From positions 1 to 64,000 of the forward strand of contig CAJTEX010000007.1 in assembly GCA_910575615.1 (NCBI GenBank): 64,000 nt of DNA, in the 5' to 3' direction. A program made the translations under genes and the position numbers. Positions 42,101 through 50,783 of this stretch are shown one piece after another. A model generated the notes under the pieces. That model was not told the DNA's origin and ran no database searches. It was given only the letters and a program-made list of their open reading frames with translations. Within the stretch, counting starts at the first letter, position 1, and each line of letters starts with the position of its first letter. This DNA comes from Bacteroidales bacterium. GTDB taxonomy: Bacteria; Bacteroidota; Bacteroidia; Bacteroidales; Muribaculaceae.

Positions 42101-42623
42101 CTTCTGCAGCGGCTGTTTCTGCCTCAGCCGTTGTGACAGCTTCAACCTTTTCTGGCTGGATTGAGAATCTCGGTCTGCGCGGTTTTTCTCCTTGTTCAAG
42201 CAAAGACTTGTCAAACGGAGGCAGTTCAGGGATCAATCCCCATGCCAATGCGAAAGAACCGACAAAATAATAAAGATTCAGGACTGCAAAGAATGACTCT
42301 CTGCGGCCAACATGCCCGGCATCGCCCCCAACATGTGAGGCATTATTACCGATTTTACGTATATAGTGAATACGTTTCATCATTTCCGGGCTATCTACGA
42401 AAGCACTGAAACGATCATCTGTAGACAGTTCAAGCAAGGTCACGCGGTCTTTTGTCACCCAGCCCTTCAAACGATAGATCGTCTTGACCATCGTTTCGAG
42501 AGCAAGACGAGCGCTATGTGCCGAAATCATAGGATTAGAGGCTTGAAATTCCTCAGCCGTGGCACAGTGTTGATAGGCCGATCTAAGTCCTTTTACATCT
42601 TTTAGTATGTCGAAGTTCTTCAT
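39189..42623 (-). CDS. hsdR: Type I restriction endonuclease subunit R (unit 2)
   Basis: The 1144-aa protein has an N-terminal DUF4145-like helical domain (1-130). An Ala/Glu/Thr-rich linker follows (160-190), then a PD-(D/E)xK nuclease with Asp275 (GYADYVLF) and Glu290-Ala-Lys292 (AVIEAKRSS). The SF2 motor has Walker A MATGTGKTR (402-410), DEAH in VIIDEAHRSVF and motif VI FWQMIGRGTR. It is a different subtype from the unit 1 HsdR, so the two systems were acquired separately. It follows hsdS by 12 nt and precedes the peptidase gene by 9 nt. Confidence 0.9.
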   Translation of the reverse strand: MKNFDILKDVKGLRSAYQHCATAEEFQASNPMISAHSARLALETMVKTIYRLKGWVTKDRVTLLELSTDDRFSAFVDSPEMMKRIHYIRKIGNNASHVGGDAGHVGRRESFFAVLNLYYFVGSFALAWGLIPELPPFDKSLLEQGEKPRRPRFSIQPEKVEAVTTAEAETAAAEVAETTTAQPETVEAQPIVNDLSEAETRRLYIDLLLREAGWKVSEKKGEIIAGQACIEIEVGSRLSDAIVHEDSPAYHHLDMAAEPYTAYNMPNNTGIGYADYVLFDDDGTPLAVIEAKRSSVDPAKGRHQAELYAECLKNKYACELPVIYYSNGFETNIIDGQGYPSRPLMGFHTRDELRRMIAQRSRNAISDLSIDDRITNRPYQKRVIQSVANHFNDMHRRALLVMATGTGKTRVSISMVELLVRNGWVKNVLFLADRIELVDQAKLNYQKLLPSQTVSSLRDSDGDKSARILFSTYQTMISHLDREDKTFSIGRFDLVIIDEAHRSVFGKYGAIFDYFDGLLLGLTATPRDEVDRSTYELFGMEQGIPTDSYEYQEAIDDGWLVPFVPIIDNSQILTEGIDPEKLTPEEREQLKEIFEYEKVIQSIEGDYSRKISAAEIFKYIFSQNTVDYVLTQLMENGYRVNDGTMIGKTIIFAYNHKHAVFIAERFAALYPDLGPDFCRVIDNYEKYSSDLIVRFKNPESLPQIAVSVDMLDTGIDVPEIVNLVFFKPVHSKIKFWQMIGRGTRLCPDLFGPGQHKKDFLIFDYYRNFEYFSVNGDGAKPTKSISVVATIFNLRTDLKYILQDASYQSDPDAKSLHDELKEILHKQIKELNRSRLDVRRQLKLVESLSQPDAMTALSLGDTMAMKENISPLFKNTLADASALKFDALCLKRQLALVDETVNAGATETQITSIARYLKEKKASIPQVMAKMDTIKEVLTSQFWNSLSLGSLERVRIELRDLLQYIDGGKSDKTFTVNIEDTFQKDNTGISVTPPRTYRRRAEDYLREHLPNDPVLQKIYRLEHLSESDIKRLEEIFWHELGTREEYDATTQKNPYRENVAAFIRSIIGIEQETAFEKYRELIKGTEMTRMQEEYLRNLIRYVSENGDIRTKLLQSPPFNSFTTVFKQGYNSLIEYIKLISEVIAA

Positions 42624-42635
42624 TGATTCAAGATT

Positions 42636-43751
42636 TTAAGAGAAATAATACTGCATCCGTTCTGCCATCAGCATTTCGGCATCGGCTAATTGCTGACGGA
42701 GCAAATTATTTTGAAGATTTATAGAGTCCATTTGAGCCGCAAAAGCTTTTTGCATGTCAATAGGAGGGAAAATAATAGGCAAGAGCCTGATGTCTTTAAC
42801 ATTAATTTGTCTAAGTGTAGCTCCTTTAGTTTTGTCTTGTATAATGCTATTTATCTGGGGCATTCTAAGGCAGTAATACACAAATAAGCGTTCCCCAAGC
42901 TTAAGTCTTGCAGAAACCAAACCTCTTGTAATGTTTCCTCCCTTCAGTTCCTCAGAAGCTAAGGAAATGACTCCGGTAACACCTCGGCAACTTATAAATA
43001 TCTCATCTCCTTCTAATTTGGTACGCTGATATTTTTGGGCAATAGGTGGGTCAACCCTCTTTAAATTTTTCAGATATATTACCGGAGAAGACATATCAAT
43101 AGATCTGACAACAGGAACACCATTGGGAACCTCCTCTCCAGGTTGAACTATTCCATAGGTCAACTTACAATCATCTGTAACTATATCTTGCAACTGTTTA
43201 ACTTCCCAGCCTTTAGAGTTTGCTACCGGGTCACCAAAAGTGGTAAGGAAGATGGATTGAGCCAAATCATCAAGATCGGCTATCTGTTCCCGGTAACCAT
43301 CAATTACCTCTTGCAACGCATCGAGTTCTGAAGCAATTGATTCTTGCTCTATGATTTTGGGTACCAGTATCTTCTCTGATTTATAGTGCCTAAAATAAAT
43401 ATGAGGTATGGCAGCGCCCTTTACATATTTCGCAAGATTTAATGAAATCAAAAGGTATTTCAAGAAATCAATATTGATGTTATCTTGGGGGAATATATAC
43501 TGCATAGTACCCACTAATGATGATTTAGGAGGATATTTGTTAACTCGTCCAACTCCTGAGCCATCTTTAACAATACCTATATATTCTTTATCTTGATGGT
43601 AAAAATCAATATTACCAACAATTCCACTTGCGCCAAACAATAGGTATTCTCCTTTCCCTATCTCTGTCTTTGAAATAGTTATATTGGATGTGCCGTTTGT
43701 GCAGATTTCTCCTAAATTACACTTTTTCCACTTACTCTTATCAACCTTCAT
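42636..43751 (-). CDS. hsdS: Type I restriction specificity subunit S (unit 2)
   Basis: From ATG 43751 (MKVDKSKWKKCNLGEIC) this is a 371-aa HsdS with two target-recognition domains (about 1-165 and 185-340). The helical spacers are IEQESIASELDALQEVIDGY and PIDMQKAFAAQMDSINLQNN. Half-domain order is normal. It sets the recognition sequence of the unit 2 system. The start is chosen because the upstream frame begins with TTG; the ATG is two bases after the hsdM stop. Confidence 0.9.
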   Translation of the reverse strand: MKVDKSKWKKCNLGEICTNGTSNITISKTEIGKGEYLLFGASGIVGNIDFYHQDKEYIGIVKDGSGVGRVNKYPPKSSLVGTMQYIFPQDNINIDFLKYLLISLNLAKYVKGAAIPHIYFRHYKSEKILVPKIIEQESIASELDALQEVIDGYREQIADLDDLAQSIFLTTFGDPVANSKGWEVKQLQDIVTDDCKLTYGIVQPGEEVPNGVPVVRSIDMSSPVIYLKNLKRVDPPIAQKYQRTKLEGDEIFISCRGVTGVISLASEELKGGNITRGLVSARLKLGERLFVYYCLRMPQINSIIQDKTKGATLRQINVKDIRLLPIIFPPIDMQKAFAAQMDSINLQNNLLRQQLADAEMLMAERMQYYFS

Positions 43752-43753
43752 AC

Positions 43754-45250
43754 TCAAGAGTTTAGGAGACGTTGAAATTCAGCAAAAGCATTGTCAATCT
43801 TAGACTGACGTTCTTTCATTCGGGTGATGATTGTCTCAGGAGAGTCATATTCAATGACCTCACGCTCCACTTCGTGATAACGCTTATAGCTTAGGTCAAA
43901 CCCATTCTCTCTGATTGTCTTAACATCGACAAAGAATGACTGAGATTTACGGTCACGATTATTCTCCGCTTCCAAGTTGTGAAAACGGGATACGATATCC
44001 GGAATGTCATTGCGATCAGGCTGTGGAGAACGCTGCGATGTTAAGGAGAAGCCATCGGCTCTCATATCGTAGAACCATACTTTATCAGTGCCTCCTGTGC
44101 CTGTCTTGGTAAAGATAATGATTGCAGTGCTTACACCACTGTAGGGTTGAAACACTCCACTCGGCATCGTAATAACCGCTTTGAGACAATGTTTGTCGAC
44201 AAGAGCGGAACGAATGGTTTTATAAGCGGCTCCATCACCAGTCAGAACTGTATCAGGAACAATTGAAGCACAACGACCTCCCGGTTCGAGCATACGCATC
44301 ATCAAGGCCAAGAAGAGCAATTCTGTCTTCTTGGTGGTCACAGCAGAAAGAAGAGAGTTGGCTATATCGTCTCTGTCAAGACTTCCAGCAAAAGGAGGAT
44401 TCGCAAGACAGAGGGTGTATTTGTTAGTATCAGAATTATCATCTGACAACGAATTTCGATAGAATAGCTGCGGGTCAGTAACATCATGGAGCATCATGTT
44501 CATACAGCCAATTCGCATCATCGAGGCATCAGAGTCTGAGCCAAAGAAGGTGTCATGTTCATAACGTCGCTTGGCTTCGATACCAAGAAGTTCGTCAGCC
44601 TGATTCTCTGCTATGTATTTCGCTGCTTCCATAATGAATCCGGCACTACCCATAGCAGGGTCACAGATTTTGTCATCAAGGGTAGGTCGCATAAGGTCAA
44701 CCATCATCTTGATGATATGTCGAGGAGTACGGAATTGACCATTCGTTCCACTGGCTGCCATCTTTCCAAGCATATATTCATATACATCGCCCATCATATC
44801 CGAACCATCTTGAGTCAGTTCCTCTATACCCTCTACTACACGCGAAAGGAGACGTGGATTGGTTATCTGGAATACAGTGTCTTCCATAGCCCGACTATAT
44901 GCTGACCCTTCTCCACCGATATATCGAAGGAATATGAAAGCGTCATTTCGCACACGGTTGAGCATCTTTGCCGGTTCCATCTCTTTGAACACATGCCAGC
45001 GCATCTCCTTGTATGGCACCTCCTGATCGGTGGCCGGGTTCTTCCAGTCTCCGGGAAGAAAGACAGGGTTATCAACACTGTCACCGGTAAGATTGGCTAT
45101 CTGCTCCTTCTGACGCTCCCGGTCATCGAGCATCTTCATAAAGAGCAGATAGGTCATTTGTTCAAAAATGGCCGATGGCTGAGTAAAACCATTATTCCAG
45201 AATGTCTGCCAAATGGCATCGACCTGTTGTTTCTTTTCGCCTGTAATCAT
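43754..45250 (-). CDS. hsdM: Type I restriction N6-adenine methyltransferase subunit M (unit 2)
   Basis: The 498-aa protein has motif I ICDPAMGSAGFIMEA (about residues 196-210) and catalytic NPPFAG (about 286-291). The N-terminal helical domain is HsdM-like (LLFMKMLDDRERQKE) and the C-terminal coil pairs with HsdS. This is the active methylase partner of a second, degenerate methylase-like protein (46384-49341) encoded two genes upstream. Spacing to the receiver gene is 6 nt. Confidence 0.9.
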   Translation of the reverse strand: MITGEKKQQVDAIWQTFWNNGFTQPSAIFEQMTYLLFMKMLDDRERQKEQIANLTGDSVDNPVFLPGDWKNPATDQEVPYKEMRWHVFKEMEPAKMLNRVRNDAFIFLRYIGGEGSAYSRAMEDTVFQITNPRLLSRVVEGIEELTQDGSDMMGDVYEYMLGKMAASGTNGQFRTPRHIIKMMVDLMRPTLDDKICDPAMGSAGFIMEAAKYIAENQADELLGIEAKRRYEHDTFFGSDSDASMMRIGCMNMMLHDVTDPQLFYRNSLSDDNSDTNKYTLCLANPPFAGSLDRDDIANSLLSAVTTKKTELLFLALMMRMLEPGGRCASIVPDTVLTGDGAAYKTIRSALVDKHCLKAVITMPSGVFQPYSGVSTAIIIFTKTGTGGTDKVWFYDMRADGFSLTSQRSPQPDRNDIPDIVSRFHNLEAENNRDRKSQSFFVDVKTIRENGFDLSYKRYHEVEREVIEYDSPETIITRMKERQSKIDNAFAEFQRLLNS

Positions 45251-45256
45251 AATCTT

Positions 45257-46372
45257 TTAGAATTTTGAGTCGCGTTTGCACCAAAAGTTTATGGCATTCA
45301 TTTCCTCATCAGGATTGGCAATGAGGAAATTATCATACCAACGGATGAAGTCACAAAGTCCCATTGCAAGGGAGCGGAGCATATAGGGAGAATTGCCGAC
45401 ATGAGGCAGGTATTTGTCAAGGTTCATAGCAATTTCAACTTCTGCCTCGGCAGTATGAGCCGCGCCACCGGTTTGGAAAACGGCATCTTTAAGCCAGTTT
45501 GCAAGCTGTTTTGGTAAGATGGGTGCTTCAGTCAGACGCTCAATCTTTTCCCAAAACTTTTTGTCGCTGTCTTTACACTGCTCTGGTTTTTCAGGTTGGT
45601 CTGCACCAAGAAACAAACTACTCCATGATAGATTAACCTGCTCCTTTTGACCCTTTGAAACAATATTTGTAGGTAGGATCCCCATCCTTACCATATGACG
45701 GAATATGTATTCCAACGCTTTACGAAGGTCAATATACCGACGATTGTAGTCAGCATTTGTTGTGCCTTTGAAATGGATAGGCACGAGCAGTGGCATCAAA
45801 TGGAAGCCGACATCAGCAGCCAAACCTAATTTGTCGAGAGCCGTGAAAACATCAGGATACAGGTCATTCTCAATCTGGAGTTCCTCATTGTAGTGGTTTA
45901 CCTGCGTGCGAATGCGCTCAAAAAGTAGCTGACGCTCATATCGCTCCTCATTGCCGTATTTGACCTTTGCGTTTTTAGAGTAAAATCGGCGATTAGTAAG
46001 TTTTACCCAGCTCTCGTCCCATTCGTTGATGTCTGGAATCAAGTCGCGAATGTCATCTTCACCTTGGCCTGAAAGAACGTACCAAGGAATTGTACGATCT
46101 TTTCGAGCCGCAATCTTCCCGATTCGAGTTATGACGTTCATCAAAAATCTGTCAGCTTTATCGGCATCGCCTTTCTTATACTGGCACTTAGCATCCAGTA
46201 TTATAGCCTGCCATCGATCATAGTCTGATTCAAGTGCAGCTTCGGCTTCTTCCCAACATGGGAATACTGTCAACTGTAAATCACCGCACATTTCAGCCTC
46301 TCCAGGATAGGAGTTTGTCACCAGAGGGTCATTTTCGACCCAAAGAACCTGTATCAAATCGTTTTCACGCAT
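45257..46372 (-). CDS. Receiver-domain protein linked to the restriction operon
   Basis: The first 140 residues of this 371-aa protein look like a divergent receiver: acidic pocket Glu13 and Asp15 (LWVENDP), phospho-acceptor Asp60 (AIILDAKCQ), Ser101 (YVLSGQGED) and Lys133 (RFYSKNA). The C-terminal 230 residues are helical with no DNA-binding motif (residues 190-290 contain LRKALEYIFRHMVRMGILP). It lies 11 nt after the methylase/kinase fusion gene, the likely phosphodonor, and 6 nt before hsdM. It probably transmits a signal to the restriction enzyme rather than to DNA. Confidence 0.7.
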   Translation of the reverse strand: MRENDLIQVLWVENDPLVTNSYPGEAEMCGDLQLTVFPCWEEAEAALESDYDRWQAIILDAKCQYKKGDADKADRFLMNVITRIGKIAARKDRTIPWYVLSGQGEDDIRDLIPDINEWDESWVKLTNRRFYSKNAKVKYGNEERYERQLLFERIRTQVNHYNEELQIENDLYPDVFTALDKLGLAADVGFHLMPLLVPIHFKGTTNADYNRRYIDLRKALEYIFRHMVRMGILPTNIVSKGQKEQVNLSWSSLFLGADQPEKPEQCKDSDKKFWEKIERLTEAPILPKQLANWLKDAVFQTGGAAHTAEAEVEIAMNLDKYLPHVGNSPYMLRSLAMGLCDFIRWYDNFLIANPDEEMNAINFWCKRDSKF

Positions 46373-46383
46373 AGTCTCAAATT

Positions 46384-49341
46384 TTAGAGGATTCTAACGG
46401 TGTTAGTGTTTGTAAAGATCAGTCGGTAGATGACCGGAAATTCTGCGTTAGGCTCGGATTTAACCTCAACAGAACCCAGACCTTCCATTAATGACTTTAT
46501 TTCAAAGCCACCTTGTCCAGAATGAAGAGTGCCTTCAGAAGAGCTTTCATTTAAGGCAGTAGAGAAGCCGCTCATCAACACATCATCGCTGGTCACACCT
46601 TCTTTAAGAGGGAGACCGTTGTTTGCGATAGTAATCACAATATCACCATGTACTTCCTGCCAGTCGAAGCGAATTTCATTATCGCTTTTGTCGGAAGAAA
46701 ATCCGTGAGCCTTGGCATTGGCAACAATATTGTTGAAGATCCGTTCTACCAAACGCATGGGAGCAGTGAACACGTTCATTGCATCTGTGTGATAGTATGT
46801 CACATCACCAGTCTCTTCATTGATGTCCGGAATATCGGCAGTATTGTCATTGCCAACGTTCACCATCCTGACGTTAGGCGTGGAATGTGTGCGTATGTAG
46901 TCTTCGATGAATCCATAAGGATTAATTTCGACTTCTTCTCCCCAATCGGCTTTCTCTAATCTCAATGATTCCACTTGTTGTTCAAGTGTGGAGATTGCGT
47001 AGCCGATGGTGCCCATCAGGTTCTCAACTGATATTGGATTGACGCGACCAACAATGTCGTTGAAGCTGATTTGGCCTCCTTTTTTCTGGGCAAACATGTT
47101 CATCTGCTGCCAGTTTGAAGATAAGGCAGAGAGAGTCTGAATCATGGCATGACGAGTGCTACGGACTTCGCGTTTATACCTTTCGTGAGCTTCGTGAAGT
47201 TCAAGAGCCATATCACCCATTTCTGCTGTCAAGACATCATTTATGAGCTTCTGTCTTTCTTCTTCACTCTGGTAATCTGGCACGAAAACCTGAGATAAGT
47301 CAAGTCGGTTAAGTCGCGCTATTGTAAGTCCTTTGGCGTGTGCGGTTATCTGGTTAGCAACCACCTTGGTTGAAAGCAGTGCCGCCAAGTATTGGGCACT
47401 TACTCCGTCAGCGGGCTGAAGAACTTTGATGAATCCGGGAGGGAAAGCAATCTTATTATGGAAGTTCTCCACAAAGACTGTTCGCACTTTGCCACTTACA
47501 ATAGCTATTAGAACCGCGTCTCCGTAAATGGCAACATGATTTCTCGCAGAAGTCGCTTTCTTCTCCACGCACTTTTGAGGAGCAAAAGGTTTGCGATGCA
47601 ATGCCTCTGGGAGCGACGAACCAACAAGATTGTATTCAGTATTCCCATCACCACGACATTCTTTAATTTCTGAAGCGAAATCAGAAAGAGGCTTACCGTT
47701 TTTTGGTCTCGGAGTCAGGTAAATCTCTGGAATGAGGTTACAATCATTTAAATAGGAATATTTCACTATGGTTGCGACATCATCATCAACCACATACTCA
47801 CCTCTTTCTCCGAAGTCAACAAGGTCGTCCTCCATATCCTTGACGAACTGCTCCCAGTCAAAAGTTGTCTGGCGATATACACTCTTTGCAAACCGAGTAT
47901 AACCCGAAGCGTCAGCAAAGACTATATCCTCATTTTCGATCCCTTTGGAAATAACGATAGCTGCTTGAGATATTCCGGTCCCATTGAAAATATTAGATGG
48001 AAGAGAAATAACCGCTTTCAGAGCCTTGTCTTCGACAAGCTTAGTACGAATTGATTTCGATGCCTGACTTTGGTCGAAAAGGAAACCGGCAGAAACAATG
48101 CAAACTAATGTGCCTCCGTCTTCAAGTTTGTCGTAAAGGTGGCTTACAATGTCGCCTATCCGCTGACCTTTCTCCATTAGATAGGCTGGAGAAGTAATAA
48201 TGGCTTTGTATTTTTTGTCATCCGACATGGTTGCAAATGAATCGCCCAATTTTATATTGGTTCGAGAAGTTGCCCCTGCGGCGAATAAACGAATCTGTCC
48301 CAATGCCCACGTTTCAGCAATGCGTTCCTCACCTACAACTGGATTAGGAAGAGCGATTGCATATGAATTCGCTCCAGCAAATGGATTGTAGACAATGGTA
48401 TCCTGTGGGCAAGATACTAACGAGCACATGAAGTCTGTAACTTCTTGTGGTTGAATGAAACCAAAGGAGGATTCGTATTTCATTCCATTTGATGCGACAA
48501 CCTGCTGAAACACATCTTCAAGATGAGATGCAAGGAATGCCATTTCCTCTTGGCTCAATATTCCTTCAACAAAATCATTGCGAAAGAGAATGTCCTTGAC
48601 CTCATCGTTGGCTTTATCTCCGGCCGCTGTCAAGTAACATTCCAACAATAGTGACAATCCTGATTTCGAAAATACGTTTCTTGACAGTGCACACATCATG
48701 TATCGCGAAATAAGCTCTGATACATTGTAGGGCTTCGTATTATTAACGAGTGCTTCGATATCTGTTTCTTGCTCTTTTGCATCAGCGACCATCTCCTTTT
48801 GACGTTTCACCGAAGGCAGTCCTTCAATAGCACAGGTATTGCGGATGATGTCAAGAGGCTCAATCACGATTTCGCGATTGTTTTCAAGGTCGTAGTTGCT
48901 TATGCCGACTGAATTCCAGTCTTCGGGGTCAAGACAGGATGCGATGGTATGATTCCACTTCTCGAACTGACACATGTAAAACATATATTCGGGAGTGACA
49001 ATCGGGGCTAACCGCGCGGCAATAAGATAACCTTCTTTGTCCTTGCGAAGAGATGAAGGAATATAGACCGGCATCTTCTCAGAGGCAAGAATATAAGCCA
49101 TTGAGTTAGAGTGAGAGGTTATGACGAGTGTCGGAGAAGTTAGCTTACGCATTCCCTCTTTGGCTTCTCCAAGTTGAAGTTGACTGGGACGAACGTATAT
49201 AGAATCCCAATCCTTGGCGAAGTTCTGTGCCGAGAATATGTAGCCAACTTCTGGCTCCTTCACCTGCTCTGCATGAGCATAGAGAAGGATGTTAGAAACT
49301 TTAGTAGACTGAGCGGCGGTGTTGGAGGTTGTGTTGAGCAT
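46384..49341 (-). CDS. Fusion of degenerate type I methylase, specificity-like segments and histidine-kinase ATPase domain
   Basis: From ATG 49341 (MLNTTSNTAAQ) the protein is 985 aa. Residues 35-200 resemble an HsdS half. Residues 215-520 are HsdM-like, with a motif I-like YNPFAGANS (318-326), but SPAY (384-387) replaces catalytic NPPY/F. Residues 580-715 are again HsdS-like (AKGLTIARLNRLDLSQVFVP). Then a helix with His731 (STRHAMIQTLSALSS) and a HATPase with N-box FNNIVANAKAHG (869-880) and glycine-rich SGQGGFEIKSLMEGLG (941-956). It may sense DNA methylation or foreign DNA and signal through the next gene's receiver. The earlier start at 49395 would overlap the WYL gene. Confidence 0.75.
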   Translation of the reverse strand: MLNTTSNTAAQSTKVSNILLYAHAEQVKEPEVGYIFSAQNFAKDWDSIYVRPSQLQLGEAKEGMRKLTSPTLVITSHSNSMAYILASEKMPVYIPSSLRKDKEGYLIAARLAPIVTPEYMFYMCQFEKWNHTIASCLDPEDWNSVGISNYDLENNREIVIEPLDIIRNTCAIEGLPSVKRQKEMVADAKEQETDIEALVNNTKPYNVSELISRYMMCALSRNVFSKSGLSLLLECYLTAAGDKANDEVKDILFRNDFVEGILSQEEMAFLASHLEDVFQQVVASNGMKYESSFGFIQPQEVTDFMCSLVSCPQDTIVYNPFAGANSYAIALPNPVVGEERIAETWALGQIRLFAAGATSRTNIKLGDSFATMSDDKKYKAIITSPAYLMEKGQRIGDIVSHLYDKLEDGGTLVCIVSAGFLFDQSQASKSIRTKLVEDKALKAVISLPSNIFNGTGISQAAIVISKGIENEDIVFADASGYTRFAKSVYRQTTFDWEQFVKDMEDDLVDFGERGEYVVDDDVATIVKYSYLNDCNLIPEIYLTPRPKNGKPLSDFASEIKECRGDGNTEYNLVGSSLPEALHRKPFAPQKCVEKKATSARNHVAIYGDAVLIAIVSGKVRTVFVENFHNKIAFPPGFIKVLQPADGVSAQYLAALLSTKVVANQITAHAKGLTIARLNRLDLSQVFVPDYQSEEERQKLINDVLTAEMGDMALELHEAHERYKREVRSTRHAMIQTLSALSSNWQQMNMFAQKKGGQISFNDIVGRVNPISVENLMGTIGYAISTLEQQVESLRLEKADWGEEVEINPYGFIEDYIRTHSTPNVRMVNVGNDNTADIPDINEETGDVTYYHTDAMNVFTAPMRLVERIFNNIVANAKAHGFSSDKSDNEIRFDWQEVHGDIVITIANNGLPLKEGVTSDDVLMSGFSTALNESSSEGTLHSGQGGFEIKSLMEGLGSVEVKSEPNAEFPVIYRLIFTNTNTVRIL

Positions 49342-49372
49342 AAGCTTAAAATTTTGTTTCGATGCTGCAAAG

Positions 49373-50398
49373 TTACAAGGGACTTGTGCAGTCATTCTTC
49401 AAAAGTCCATAAATCTTGCAACACTCTCCCAAAATAGATGTAATCTCATCTCTCAGTGCCAATGGCTCTAAGATTTCTACATCCTTACCGAACCCAAGAA
49501 TGGTTGCAGTTAATTCTTTGTTCGGTATGAGTTTCAATGTAATAGTCCTCTCAACGTCGTTATTCTGTTGTGTTGGATGAATAGGCTTGGCCTTGATATA
49601 AGGGTATCGAGGTTCGGAAAAGCGAAGAACCACTTTCTCTATTTTACCCCCTTTAGGAATGGTAACACCAATCACATCATAGAAATAATCGTCAGGATTT
49701 TCTATAATTGTATCTGGTATGAACTCAGCCTTTACCGGTGTGACTTCCTGTATTCTGTCCAATGGAAAAACCGATATGCTCTTAAATTCCGTGCTGTATC
49801 CTAAGATGTACCACCGATTATTATATTGCTTAAGATAATATGGGTGGATGAGAACGGCATAAGGAGGCTTATTGAATGGAGCATATAGCACCCTTATCGG
49901 TTGTTCGTTAACAATGTACCCAAATAGTTCTCTAAACCGTTCTATTCCTTGCAAATCCACATTGGAGTCAAACGATAAGATAGTTCTGTCGGAACCTTTT
50001 GCCTTATACTTACGTTTCAACTTCTCAATTATCTCATACATCCAATCAAACTGTGGCATCCCTCTGAAAGAGGCAAGCATCCTCACCGTGGTCTCTAACT
50101 CAGTAAGTTCTTCATCGGTTAAATCCACAATAGAGAACCCTTGACGCGAATAACGATAGTACCGACGTTGACCATCCCAATAGGCTTCAATCGGAGCCGA
50201 CATATTCGGGGAGGTCTTCATTTCCTGAATATCTGAGTAGATTTGACGCTTGCTTACCGTCTCCTTTTCGCTCAATTGGGCATACAAATAATCACACACG
50301 GCCTTCTGCAAGTCCTCAATGAAGAACTTGCGAGAGAAGTTACTGAAGCATTTGTCAAGAGCCTCGTAACGGAGACGTGCATGTTTATTCGTTGCCAA
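49373..50398 (-). CDS. WYL-domain transcriptional regulator
   Basis: The 341-aa protein has an N-terminal winged helix (KAVCDYLYAQLSEKETVSKRQIYSDIQEM, read in parts) and a WYL domain (residues about 145-220; IRVLYAPFNKPPYAV, then NNRWYILGYS). A WCX-like C-terminal strand-rich part follows. WYL regulators bind nucleic-acid or nucleotide ligands and control many phage-defence islands. It is between the XRE regulator and the methylase/kinase fusion, so it probably tunes the whole leftward operon. Confidence 0.85.
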   Translation of the reverse strand: MATNKHARLRYEALDKCFSNFSRKFFIEDLQKAVCDYLYAQLSEKETVSKRQIYSDIQEMKTSPNMSAPIEAYWDGQRRYYRYSRQGFSIVDLTDEELTELETTVRMLASFRGMPQFDWMYEIIEKLKRKYKAKGSDRTILSFDSNVDLQGIERFRELFGYIVNEQPIRVLYAPFNKPPYAVLIHPYYLKQYNNRWYILGYSTEFKSISVFPLDRIQEVTPVKAEFIPDTIIENPDDYFYDVIGVTIPKGGKIEKVVLRFSEPRYPYIKAKPIHPTQQNNDVERTITLKLIPNKELTATILGFGKDVEILEPLALRDEITSILGECCKIYGLLKNDCTSPL

Positions 50399-50417
50399 TG
50401 TGTGGGTATAATTATTG

Positions 50418-50636
50418 TTAGAATGGTTCTTGCGATACGGGTTCGTTCAATAAATCACGGACACGAACATTCAACTGCTCTGCAATAGCAAACAAGGTTT
50501 CCAATCCGGGCTGAGCCGAATTTGTACACCATTTGGAGACCGTAGCCGGGTCTTTACCCAATTGCTCCGCCAGCCATTTGTTCGTTCTCTTCTTTTCGAC
50601 TAATACGAGCTTAATCCTATTTAGGTCACGTTCCAT
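50418..50636 (-). CDS. XRE-family regulator of the unit 2 restriction operon
   Basis: This 72-aa Cro/CI protein with HTH NKWLAEQLGKDPATVSKWCT is closely related to the regulator of the unit 1 restriction operon: it shares KWLAEQLGK, ATVS and WC plus the AQP block. It is the first gene of the leftward operon and lies back-to-back with the qat promoter. It could therefore control both restriction and Qat transcription from one operator region. The start is ATG 50636, 22 nt after a -7 element. Confidence 0.8.
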   Translation of the reverse strand: MERDLNRIKLVLVEKKRTNKWLAEQLGKDPATVSKWCTNSAQPGLETLFAIAEQLNVRVRDLLNEPVSQEPF

Positions 50637-50658
50637 ATCTTCAGAATTGAATTTGACG

Positions 50659-50666
50659 CAAATTTA
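50659..50666 (-). promoter_or_regulatory. -7 element of the unit 2 restriction operon
   Basis: The minus strand reads TAAATTTG followed by C, matching TAnnTTTG, 22 nt before the XRE ATG. No clear -33 TTTG; about 45 bp separates it from the divergent qat -7 element. Confidence 0.5.
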
Positions 50667-50709
50667 CTGAATTTTTCAGAACTAACATAATTATTTGTGA
50701 ATTTTTCAT

Positions 50710-50717
50710 TAACTTTG
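50710..50717 (+). promoter_or_regulatory. -7 element of the qat operon
   Basis: TAACTTTG followed by C matches the consensus. Transcription would start near 50724, which rules out the in-frame codons before that point and supports the qatA start at 50784, about 60 nt downstream. TTTG at 50694-50697 is only 12 nt upstream, so the -33 element is weak. Confidence 0.5.
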
Positions 50718-50783
50718 CAGCGCCATCCTCTCTCTACGGCCAATTCCGGCTTCCGAGCAACCCTGGGTGGAGCACTTAATTCC

